Source of the DNA: an uncultured Eubacteriales bacterium
GTDB taxonomy: Bacteria > Bacillota > Clostridia > Oscillospirales > Acutalibacteraceae
NCBI GenBank assembly: GCA_900315255.1
Contig: OMYH01000022.1
Location: 1-37,286, forward strand
Reading direction: 5' to 3'
Length of the DNA: 37,286 bases
Shown: in pieces, positions 8,410 to 16,205 of the stretch
How positions within the stretch are numbered: position 1 is the stretch's first letter
Layout of the letters: every line of letters begins with the position of its first letter
Program-made: the position numbers and the translations under genes
Notes under the pieces: model-generated
What the model was told of the DNA's origin: nothing
Databases searched by the model: none
The model's input: the letters and a program-made list of their open reading frames with translations, nothing else

Positions 8410-8537
8410 TAATATAAACCTACTTTCACCAATCATTCGTACAACTGTTATTCAATGTTTAGGAATCATAAAGAAATAACTTGCACATTTATTCGCACCG
8501 ATCTTTTCTGGCTATTTGTTTGGGTTGCTATAATGTA

Positions 8538-9474
8538 TCAGCCTACTTGATCTACAGGGAAACTGCCGAGATATCTGAATGTAAACGTCTCGTTTGACGC
8601 AATCGACTTGTAATCTTCATAAGTGCAGTCCAAGCTCTGTTTTAAGCGGACGGTCGTGAATGGTAACAAGCGTTATGCCCTTATCGTTCAGTTGAGACAT
8701 AAGTTTCGGCAGATCGGCGGCCTTGCCCGAAATTACAAACGCAAGGCGGTCTAAGCTTTCCTGTTTCGGCTCATTCGTCGAAAGAACATAGAATCGAGTT
8801 TTGTTTTTGTCGTTGTTCTGAATGTTTCTTTCCATTATTTCAAGACCGTACACATCGGCACAGCCTGCCGAGGCGATGGCGGCACACGACTTATCATTAC
8901 CCTCGGACACCATTTTCGCGCCCTCTGCCGTGCTTGATACCTCGATGACTTCCGCATCGGGAAGATTTTTCGAGAGCCACTCCTTGCCCTGAGCTATGCC
9001 CTGCTTGTGCGAGTAAACAGTCTTAATGTCGGAAAGCTCCGTTCCGGGAAGGACAAGCAGATTCTGACTTATCGGCAGCTCTACCTCTCCGACTACAGAA
9101 ACGCTTTCGGTACCGATAAGAGTATCGACATAATCGACCACGGCTCCGCCGATCGTATTTTCCTGCGGGATCACCGCATAATCGCTTTCGCCGCTCGTCA
9201 ATGCTTCGACCGCTTCAGGTACTGTTGTGTAAGGAATATAAGAGCCGTTATTGTCAAAGAAATTCTGACACGCTTCCTGCGTATATGTACCCTCGGGACC
9301 GAGATAGCTTATCTTTGCGTCGGAATAGCTTTGCTCGTTTGCAGGTGCTGCCGACTGTACTATTTCATTTGTGTTCGTTTGTTGACAGCCGCTAAAGCAC
9401 ATCGGCAGCAGCGTCATTACTAAAACAGAAACACATAGTTTCTCTGATAATCTATTTTTGATATTGTTCTTCAT
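8538..9474 (-). pseudogene. Exported prephenate-dehydratase-like lipoprotein with a broken ACT domain
   Basis: The intact frame (9474-8617, 285 aa) has a lipoprotein signal peptide (FSGC, Cys 30) followed by a prephenate dehydratase domain: YLGPEGTYTQEA, PQENTIGG, YSHKQGIAQ and the catalytic TRF at 226-228. An ACT domain then begins (HDRP at 273-276) but stops after KTELGLHL. In the +1 frame the DNA continues to a stop at 8538 and encodes a segment ending FTFRYLGSFPV, which matches the usual last strand of PheA ACT domains (VLGSYP). About 30 residues between the two are missing, so a frameshifting deletion near 8625-8640 is likely. PheA normally acts in the cytoplasm on phenylalanine synthesis, so export is odd. 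Its fold resembles periplasmic binding proteins, so a ligand-binding role is possible (inference). The shortened protein may still be made. Confidence 0.7.
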
Positions 9475-9542
9475 CTTTTCGTAACTCCTTCACCAAAGAC
9501 TGTCGTTCGGGTCGATTGAAATTGTAATAATTGCCGGCATAA

Positions 9543-12500
9543 CTATGCCGCATCCTTTATGAGCGTAACATCATTTCCATAGATCGTAGCAAAATCATTT
9601 TTCATTGAAACTGTTTCAAAGCCAAGCTCGGCACACTGCTTCGCAAACTTTTCTGCTTTTTCGGTGTTGCCGTATTCGCGCTGCGTATCATCGCATAGGA
9701 GCATATACGCTTTGCCGCCGTTCTGTAAGGTGTATGTGCCCATCGAGAAATCGCCCGAGCTGTTTCCGAACGCCAGTATAGGATCAATGCCTATCTCATC
9801 GATAATGCTCACAATTTTGTTGAGCTTTAGATTTTTAAACGTCATGTTTCCTTCATAGATCATTTTGTCGTCATTTGTGTAATTATAGTTACGTCCCGCT
9901 GTGTCACCCTGTCCCGGAACTGTGAGAGAAAACGTGGTACCGATCACATTATACGCAGGTATCCACTCGTCGAGCTTGCCTTCACTCAGTTCTCTTAAAA
10001 GAGTTCTCTCGGTACCGCTGACGATAAACACCTGAAATCCGTTATCGGAAAGGTACTCGACAAGCGCGACCATCGGCTTATAATAGCCGTCCTTGTAGGT
10101 CAGATTTTCAAAACCAACAACGGGCTGCTGCAAAAACTCCTTGATGTATGCTCTGTACTCTTCGACAGTGAAGCCCTTGAAAGTCTCCGCAAGCATTTGG
10201 CTTGAAGAACGCGATGAATCGGGCTCGGGCTGACCGTTTAAAAGAGCCGTTTCAAGCTCTTTAGCGAAAGCCGTATCGTCGGGATCACCCTCGTATGTGT
10301 CATCGTGGAGAAGTCTGTGCATAAGCAAACACTGATCTACATACGTTGGGAAAAGCTCGCCGTACAGTGTACCGTCGGAATCAAAGACCGCTACTCTTTT
10401 TGCAGTCGGCACATAGTTTTCTGAGGATTCATCCGTAACGGAGTTCACAAAGGAAACGATCGACGCCATTGCAGGGGAATTCGCTGTCCAGTATTCAATG
10501 GAATCGCTCAGAGTATCATCTGTAGCCTTGGTACCGATAATATCATTTGACGACAGGTTTACGCTGTATCTCAAAACGAGAAGAGCGTCTGAGGCGGTGA
10601 CATCTCCGTCCTTATCTACATCGGCACGGTACAGTTGATCCTTGTTAAAACTTTCCAACTGCACACTCTGTCTGAGTATCAGCAGAGCGTCGTTTGAATC
10701 TACAACGTTATCGTTATTAATGTCGCCCATTACGCCTGACGGCTCGGACGGTGTTATCGGTTCGGGAGCTTGTGTATAATAGGGGTCAAGCGCGGTAAGA
10801 TACGCCCAGCTCGTCTGCGGGTAATGCTCCGAAAGGATATCCTTCACATTTAAGGCGAATGTTCCGACATGATAAAGCGTAAGCTCTTTGTAAAACTCTA
10901 TGCCGCCTTCGTAATAGTTGTCATACGCTTCATTATAACCTCTTTTATAGCCTTCACAATAGTATTTCACCATATTTGAGGGTACATCGGCCGTGTCGGG
11001 AGTGTCGTTATAGCTTTCTCTGTAGTGTCCGACAAACGCGTCTTTCCTTGCGTCGGCTAACGCTGCGTTGTCGCCGTCAAGTAATCCCTTGGTATCGTAC
11101 TCTTCCGCTTCCTCATCCACCGAGGGTTCGTTACGAGCATTGACTCCGGATTCATAGCCGTACGAATATGCCGTTAAATATCCTGCCGCATACGCCTCAA
11201 GATATTCCTTGGAGCGTTCCTCTGCGTTTTCGGGCAGCGGCGCTTCGGTAACAGCCTCTTTCCCGGCAAAGCCGTCATCGTAGCCGTCGTAATAGCCTCT
11301 GTCCCAACTATCATTGTCGGCCTGCTCGGCGTCGGAAGGAGTTTCGCGTTCCGAATCTTCTTTCTCCTCCTGCTCCTTCAACTGCTTATAAGTGAGTACC
11401 CTGTTTTCGGAGGTCTGCGGGTCATAGTCAGGATCGTCATAATCCGCCGGCAGCACGCTGCTGTAGTCGATACCGGCCTTGTAGTAGAAGTCTTTTACAA
11501 GCAAGGGACCGAAAGCTCTTAATATCGGATAAAGGCTTTGCTTGAACAGCTCAAACTCCTCGGCGGTGAGATGCATCTTCTCCGCCGATGTCGTCTCGTC
11601 AATAACCATCAGAAGCTCGTCTGTGAACTGCCTGTACATTTTGTCACTGTTGTGACGGAAAACGCCGCCCATCAGCTCGCCCGTGATAATATACTGTATT
11701 TTTTCGCTTGCCTTTATATCAGTCAGAAAATCATTTTTCAGATAATTGAGGGTAGGCTCCCATTCCTCGGAAGACTTGCTGAAATAAAGCTCTAAAAGCA
11801 CTGCAATGGCATCGTCGCAGTCGCCCGAGAAGGACTCTCTTGTAAGGTTTTCCGAAAGAAAATCAATGAAGAACGGAATGAACTCGTCCATCGGCATTTC
11901 TCCCAGCGGAACCTTCAATTCAGAACCGCCTATGTCGAGCTTATATGTGGTGACGGTCTTATCATCGCCGATTGTAATAATTTTGCCGTTTGTGTAAAGT
12001 CCCCACGACTCGGGATAAACATAGGTTATCACATCGTTTTTGTTTTTTACGCAGTAAATGTTGTCGTAAACCTTAGGGCTCACGCTGCATCTCGGAGCTT
12101 CAAATGTGTACACAAACAGATCGTCGGCTGTCGTGTTGAATTCACTCAGATGCTCGTTGATATATACACCGACAAGGTCGGAGACGCTGCCTGCCCTTGA
12201 ATAGCCGGCGATCCACAGCTTGACATTGCCAAGCTCATGTGATGAGATGTACTCCTTCAATCGAGCGATGACAGCTTGTGCGGGGGCATCAAATCCCGCT
12301 ATATCGCCGGACTCGCCCGCCGTAAGATTAGCTGCCCACTCCGTACCGTACTTGTTGCCGCGGATAGATACTGCGACAAGCTCGCTGTCTCCGATTTTTT
12401 TGTGGGCAATGGCAGTACCGATTGAATCTCTTGTGGGTGTAATATCCATAACAGATACCTGTATATCCGAAAATCCGATATCGTTATACAGCTTTTTGAT

Positions 12501-12770
12501 ATACGACGATCCTTCGATCTCCATTGAAGCAAACGCAAGCGCAAGAGACATTGTAAGCAAATGTTGATTCTCCTCTGTTGAGGGCGCGGTGAAATAATCA
12601 TCGTTGTAATAAAAATTCTCCTGCGCGGGGTTGTCTACAAACGACGGCATATATGTAAATGTTCCTTTTATGATATCTGCTTTATCGGCAGATGCAGCTA
12701 CAGGAAGAGTGCCTGTGATCACCGTGACCGCAATAATGATACAAATGAATTTACAAATATTCTTTTTCAT
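9543..12770 (-). CDS. Secreted lipase-like / dockerin / HAD phosphatase fusion protein
   Basis: This is a 1075-aa secreted protein. A signal peptide covers about 1-29. A class-3 lipase-like alpha/beta-hydrolase domain spans about 60-440, with the nucleophile elbow GYSRAG at 189-194. An acidic region at about 490-630 repeats aromatic-glycine motifs (RGYYDGYDDGFAG, YSYGYESG, EGYKRGYNEAY). A type I dockerin at 682-740 has two Ca loops (GDINNDNVVDSNDALLILR and ADVDKDGDVTASDALLVLR). A HAD domain spans about 790-1075: DSDGT at 797-801, SGT at 918-920 and GNSSGD at 1002-1007. The dockerin should attach it to a cohesin scaffold on the surface. The HAD part is paralogous to 5194-6366. I start at ATG 12770 (MKKNICKF), with AAAGGA 11 nt upstream. 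A weak hairpin, CGGCAT/ATGCCG, overlaps the stop codon. Substrates are unknown. Confidence 0.85.
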   Translation of the reverse strand: MKKNICKFICIIIAVTVITGTLPVAASADKADIIKGTFTYMPSFVDNPAQENFYYNDDYFTAPSTEENQHLLTMSLALAFASMEIEGSSYIKKLYNDIGFSDIQVSVMDITPTRDSIGTAIAHKKIGDSELVAVSIRGNKYGTEWAANLTAGESGDIAGFDAPAQAVIARLKEYISSHELGNVKLWIAGYSRAGSVSDLVGVYINEHLSEFNTTADDLFVYTFEAPRCSVSPKVYDNIYCVKNKNDVITYVYPESWGLYTNGKIITIGDDKTVTTYKLDIGGSELKVPLGEMPMDEFIPFFIDFLSENLTRESFSGDCDDAIAVLLELYFSKSSEEWEPTLNYLKNDFLTDIKASEKIQYIITGELMGGVFRHNSDKMYRQFTDELLMVIDETTSAEKMHLTAEEFELFKQSLYPILRAFGPLLVKDFYYKAGIDYSSVLPADYDDPDYDPQTSENRVLTYKQLKEQEEKEDSERETPSDAEQADNDSWDRGYYDGYDDGFAGKEAVTEAPLPENAEERSKEYLEAYAAGYLTAYSYGYESGVNARNEPSVDEEAEEYDTKGLLDGDNAALADARKDAFVGHYRESYNDTPDTADVPSNMVKYYCEGYKRGYNEAYDNYYEGGIEFYKELTLYHVGTFALNVKDILSEHYPQTSWAYLTALDPYYTQAPEPITPSEPSGVMGDINNDNVVDSNDALLILRQSVQLESFNKDQLYRADVDKDGDVTASDALLVLRYSVNLSSNDIIGTKATDDTLSDSIEYWTANSPAMASIVSFVNSVTDESSENYVPTAKRVAVFDSDGTLYGELFPTYVDQCLLMHRLLHDDTYEGDPDDTAFAKELETALLNGQPEPDSSRSSSQMLAETFKGFTVEEYRAYIKEFLQQPVVGFENLTYKDGYYKPMVALVEYLSDNGFQVFIVSGTERTLLRELSEGKLDEWIPAYNVIGTTFSLTVPGQGDTAGRNYNYTNDDKMIYEGNMTFKNLKLNKIVSIIDEIGIDPILAFGNSSGDFSMGTYTLQNGGKAYMLLCDDTQREYGNTEKAEKFAKQCAELGFETVSMKNDFATIYGNDVTLIKDAA

Positions 12771-12808
12771 TTTATCAACTGTCCTTTCTGTATTCTTCGG
12801 ATACAAGC

Positions 12809-13990
12809 TTACTTAGAATAGCAGAAAAATCTGTTGCAATAATATGTGACATTTTCTGCGTCTTCGGAAGCCGACACGGGAGCGACCGTGATTACCCATG
12901 CTTCATCTCCATCAGGTGTATAGCCCTTATAAGCATCAATTATCTTTGCACCGGAGCCTGCCTGCTGCTTAACATTGGCTATCGCTTCTTCTCTGCTCAG
13001 ATATTCGTCATCATTCTGATTGTCATCTTCCGAGTTATAGCTGTCGGCAGCATAGCAGAAGAATCTATTGCAATAATATGTGACATTTTCTGCGTCCTCA
13101 GATGACGACACGGGAGCGACCGTGATTACCCACGCCTCATATCCTTCCGGAGTGTAGCCCTGATAAGCATCTATGATCTGTGCGCCAGAGCCCGCCTGCT
13201 GCCTCACATTTGCAATAGCCTCACCCTTATCGAGATATGCGGAGTCACTTGAATCATCGTCAGCGTTGGAGTTCTCTTCCGCATTGGGGTCGAACTTGAA
13301 AATCATTCCGGCGGCAGCGTTCTCCTCGTAATCCTCCCAGGTGACCGTACCGCCATCATTGAAGATGATACGTCCCTTTCCGTTAGTATACTCTCTGTCC
13401 TCGGTTACAATCAGACCCTCGCTGTCAAGCTCAATCGCAGTTTTCTGACAATCGCTGTAATCGACCGTCAGCGTTTCCGTATCGAGAGTGCCTGTCATTC
13501 CCCAAGCAGCGTAGGTGCTTGCACTGCTTGACCATCTGACAGTAATCTCGGCATCGGTCTTTCCCTCACATCTGATCGTCATTATCGCTCGATCGCAGGT
13601 GTAGGTGCCAATAAAGTTCATAACGGGATTCTGACCGTCGTCATCGGTGGAAGCCTTTCTTGAAGTTGTCTTACTTGAGGCACTCTTCTTGCTCGAAGTG
13701 TTGTTCTTGCTTGATTCGCTTTTATCGCTCGAATCACTTTTCTTGCTCGAAGCACTGTTCTTGCTTGAATCGCTCTTCTTGCTTGAATTGCTTTTATCGC
13801 TCGAATCGCTATCGGTTTCGGATACCTCTGTGGCGCTTGCGTTTTCACTGTCAAGCTGTGAAACTGCGCTTGTGTCCTGTGATACGGTCTGTGAACCGTC
13901 GTCGGTGCTTACATTCGCTTCGCAAGCTGTCATCGCTGCCGCAAGCAAAATTACCAAAACAATGCTTAAAAACTTCCCATTACTTTTCAT
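12809..13990 (-). CDS. Lipoprotein with Ser/Lys-rich linker and two near-identical C-terminal repeats
   Basis: This 393-aa predicted lipoprotein has the lipobox AMTAC with Cys 23. Residues 30-118 are a low-complexity linker made of SSKKS and SDSSDK repeats, probably crossing the cell wall. A beta-rich domain at about 122-232 (NFIGTYTCDRAIMTI) resembles small lipocalin-like or META-like barrels, but I do not recognise the family. Residues 252-313 and 330-391 are tandem copies of one 62-residue module, from YLDKGEAIANV or YLSREEAIANV to NVTYYCNRFFCY, differing at only a few positions. The module may be PepSY-like (helix then beta sheet), which is uncertain. It lies between other surface-protein genes. 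Function unknown. Confidence 0.8.
   Translation of the reverse strand: MKSNGKFLSIVLVILLAAAMTACEANVSTDDGSQTVSQDTSAVSQLDSENASATEVSETDSDSSDKSNSSKKSDSSKNSASSKKSDSSDKSESSKNNTSSKKSASSKTTSRKASTDDDGQNPVMNFIGTYTCDRAIMTIRCEGKTDAEITVRWSSSASTYAAWGMTGTLDTETLTVDYSDCQKTAIELDSEGLIVTEDREYTNGKGRIIFNDGGTVTWEDYEENAAAGMIFKFDPNAEENSNADDDSSDSAYLDKGEAIANVRQQAGSGAQIIDAYQGYTPEGYEAWVITVAPVSSSEDAENVTYYCNRFFCYAADSYNSEDDNQNDDEYLSREEAIANVKQQAGSGAKIIDAYKGYTPDGDEAWVITVAPVSASEDAENVTYYCNRFFCYSK
12818..13237 (-). repeat. Tandem duplication of a 62-codon module
   Basis: Two 186-bp units, 13237-13052 and 13003-12818, encode nearly the same module and start 234 bp apart. The DNA is also strongly conserved, for example a shared ATTGCAATAATATGTGACAT stretch near the 3' end of each. 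This points to a recent intragenic duplication. Confidence 0.9.
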
Positions 13991-14016
13991 TTTGATCTTC
14001 TCCTTGCAAATAATAA

Positions 14017-14913
14017 TTAATATGTCACGGTGACAGATTCTGTCTTTTCGACAAGAACATCACCCGTATCATAGTCGTATATACAGAACGAGCCTTCAAA
14101 GCTCTCTATCTTCGATATATTCTCGGCTTCATCAAAGGAAATATGAGTAATATCGTGCTTTTCCTTCATGACATCCGAGCCAAAGTAAGGCGTTACTTCT
14201 TTTCCGTTGACCGAAACCTTTTCTGCTCCCGCAACTGTTATATTTTTGTCGCTTTGGTTAGAAACATATACTCCGATGCATTGCCCCAGATATTCCTCTT
14301 CATAGGTGCCCTTAAGAACTATCTTGATGCCGTCTTTATCATATGCTACAGTTCCGCTTTCGTCGTAATCGACGGTAACATTTGCAGTCGTATTGATGCT
14401 GATCGGCTCTGATTCAAGGATAGTCTCGAATGTTTCGTAATTTTCAATGCTAATGACAAATCCCATCTCGGAGAAGGTCGTAATACCACAGCGCGTGAGC
14501 TGAGTTTCATCGAACTGTGCGGGAAGTGTATTTGTTTCTCCCGGTTCTACATTAAGAGACAGATCGGACTGTACCATGTATCCGTTTACAGATGAATTAA
14601 CAAGCCCGACCGTGATCGGCTGCTCGGAGCCGTTGACGATTTCAAGGAACAAAGCCTTTTCACTTGGGAATAATTCCGAGTCATTTTTTCCGAAGCCCGT
14701 GGCAGTGATCTTGATCCCCTTTTCGTCGACCAAAACCTTCTCCTCTATGCTTTCCTTCTGCGTATTCGTTGATGAAGCGCTCTGAACCGATGAAACATCG
14801 GCAGACGATCCGTCCGAGGACTGAATACTTTCATTTCCGCAACCGACAAGTGAAATACCCATTACTGTAACTGACAGAAATGCTGTGATCATTGTTTTTA
14901 CATTCTTTTTCAT
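14017..14913 (-). CDS. Lipoprotein with two Ig-like (DUF4352-like) modules
   Basis: This 298-aa predicted lipoprotein has a signal peptide ending SLVGC (Cys 25), a Ser-rich linker to about 55, and two related beta-sandwich modules. The first (about 60-175) begins VLVDEKGIKITATGFG and the second (about 185-295) begins GTVAYDKDGIKIVLKGTYEEEYLG. The 'D-x-GIKI' start, followed by NGSEQPITV or NQSDKNITV, is characteristic of DUF4352/TelA-like Ig folds found on Firmicute surface lipoproteins. No catalytic motif is visible, and the partner is unknown. It lies between the zeta-like lipoprotein and the repeat lipoprotein with short gaps (26 and 93 bp), so co-transcription is likely. Confidence 0.75.
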   Translation of the reverse strand: MKKNVKTMITAFLSVTVMGISLVGCGNESIQSSDGSSADVSSVQSASSTNTQKESIEEKVLVDEKGIKITATGFGKNDSELFPSEKALFLEIVNGSEQPITVGLVNSSVNGYMVQSDLSLNVEPGETNTLPAQFDETQLTRCGITTFSEMGFVISIENYETFETILESEPISINTTANVTVDYDESGTVAYDKDGIKIVLKGTYEEEYLGQCIGVYVSNQSDKNITVAGAEKVSVNGKEVTPYFGSDVMKEKHDITHISFDEAENISKIESFEGSFCIYDYDTGDVLVEKTESVTVTY

Positions 14914-15006
14914 GATAATACTCCTTGTATTCTAATTAATTACATAAATTATACAGTACGAGCGAAGCAAGCTTATGATAACTGCGCTGTCATGCAAATC
15001 ATCATA

Positions 15007-16029
15007 TCATGCGGCTTCCCCTATATCATCCTCAACATCATATCCGTATGTATTGCCCTTTGCATTGGTCATTGGAGCGAGCTTGTTATAAACCTCCTCG
15101 GGCTTTTTTCCGAAAGAAAGAACCACCGCACTGTTGATAAGCTGACCGCCCTCAAGCTCTCTTGCAACAACACGTGCTGCGCTTTCGTTCGGCTCTGACG
15201 CGCAGAATTTCACACGAACATCATAGCCTGCGTCCTCAAACGGCTTTATCGTGTTTTCCATAAGATCGTCAAAATCAGTAGAAACAATGGGTAATATGAT
15301 ATTCGTTCCCTTCAAGTCGCCCTCGGTAAAATTCTTTATCGTTTCCTGCATCATTGTATAGCCTTCAAAATGAACAGCGTCGGCAGCGCAGCCGTAGCTT
15401 TCTTTATATTCGGGCAGCATAGCCTTGATCACATCGCAGTCCATAATAAACGCACCCATTTCCTCGCTGTCCGGGTCGGTTACTCTCGTTGACTTTCCCG
15501 ACGCAGGCAGACCAAGCACGAGCTCCATCTTATATTCCGACTTTAGCTCACCGTCATAAACATAATGAGCTTTGCCGTTTTCGTCAACGCTCTCCGTGCG
15601 AGCGGAGCCTAATGAAAGGAAATCGCTTTTGATCTCCTCACGAAGCTGCTTGCGTTCGGGAGTATCAATGTCTGCCGTGTTGCCGTAAAGCTCCTTATAA
15701 TACGCCGAGAGGGCGTCGAGCTTCGCTACAGTAGGATCAGCCTTAAGCTCATCGAGAGTCGGATAATCGCCAGCTTTAATTCTTGTGTAAAGCTCTTTCG
15801 CCTCGTCTCCTTCAATAGTAAGATGGTCGGCGGACGGCTCCCAGGTTACGGGAACGACATCGGAGGTTTCCGCTTTTTCTGTTTCTTCCGAAGAGACTGC
15901 ACTTGATACTTCGGATTCAATTGTGGACTCCGAGGGCTGTCCGCTTCCGCTTACTGCTGACTCACCGCAGCCAGAAAGAAGCATTAAAGCCATAATTGCG
16001 GATAAAAGTTTCATGTTGATTTTCTTCAT
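15007..16029 (-). CDS. Lipoprotein carrying a zeta-toxin-like P-loop kinase domain
   Basis: This is a 340-aa protein. The signal peptide ends LLSGC (Cys 21), followed by an acidic Ser/Glu linker to about 60. A helical region leads into a zeta-toxin-type P-loop domain at about 165-320. Walker A is GLPASGKST (173-181), DCDVIKAMLPEY (197-208) matches the substrate Asp region of zeta toxins, and HFEG follows at 220-223. Zeta toxins phosphorylate UDP-N-acetylglucosamine in the cytoplasm, so a predicted extracellular anchor is puzzling, because ATP is scarce there. No epsilon antitoxin gene is adjacent. I start at ATG 16029, with AAGGAG 9 nt upstream, instead of a longer frame that lacks a site. 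The domain assignment is good; the function is unknown. Confidence 0.75.
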   Translation of the reverse strand: MKKINMKLLSAIMALMLLSGCGESAVSGSGQPSESTIESEVSSAVSSEETEKAETSDVVPVTWEPSADHLTIEGDEAKELYTRIKAGDYPTLDELKADPTVAKLDALSAYYKELYGNTADIDTPERKQLREEIKSDFLSLGSARTESVDENGKAHYVYDGELKSEYKMELVLGLPASGKSTRVTDPDSEEMGAFIMDCDVIKAMLPEYKESYGCAADAVHFEGYTMMQETIKNFTEGDLKGTNIILPIVSTDFDDLMENTIKPFEDAGYDVRVKFCASEPNESAARVVARELEGGQLINSAVVLSFGKKPEEVYNKLAPMTNAKGNTYGYDVEDDIGEAA

Positions 16030-16084
16030 ACTCAATTTCTCCTTTTTCTCTAACATGCGTTTATAAATATTTGCGCAAAGCACA

Positions 16085-16162
16085 TAAAAGCTCTGATGTA
16101 TTCGTTCAAAGCTTTTATCTGCCTTGTCTCCCGTGCAGGTGGTCTATACCTGCACGGGAGAC
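16085..16162 (-). terminator. Double hairpin after the large dockerin gene
   Basis: A perfect 15-bp stem, GTCTCCCGTGCAGGT (126-140 of 16xxx) with ACCTGCACGGGAGAC (148-162), is followed on the minus strand by a second stem, AAAAGCT with AGCTTTT (16085-16117), ending in T residues. It lies 44 nt past the stop at 16206 and probably ends the exporter operon or stabilises its 3' end. Confidence 0.6.
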
Positions 16163-16205
16163 CGGAGGTCATTTGATCATAATGATTAGGGAATAAATTA
16201 CATTT

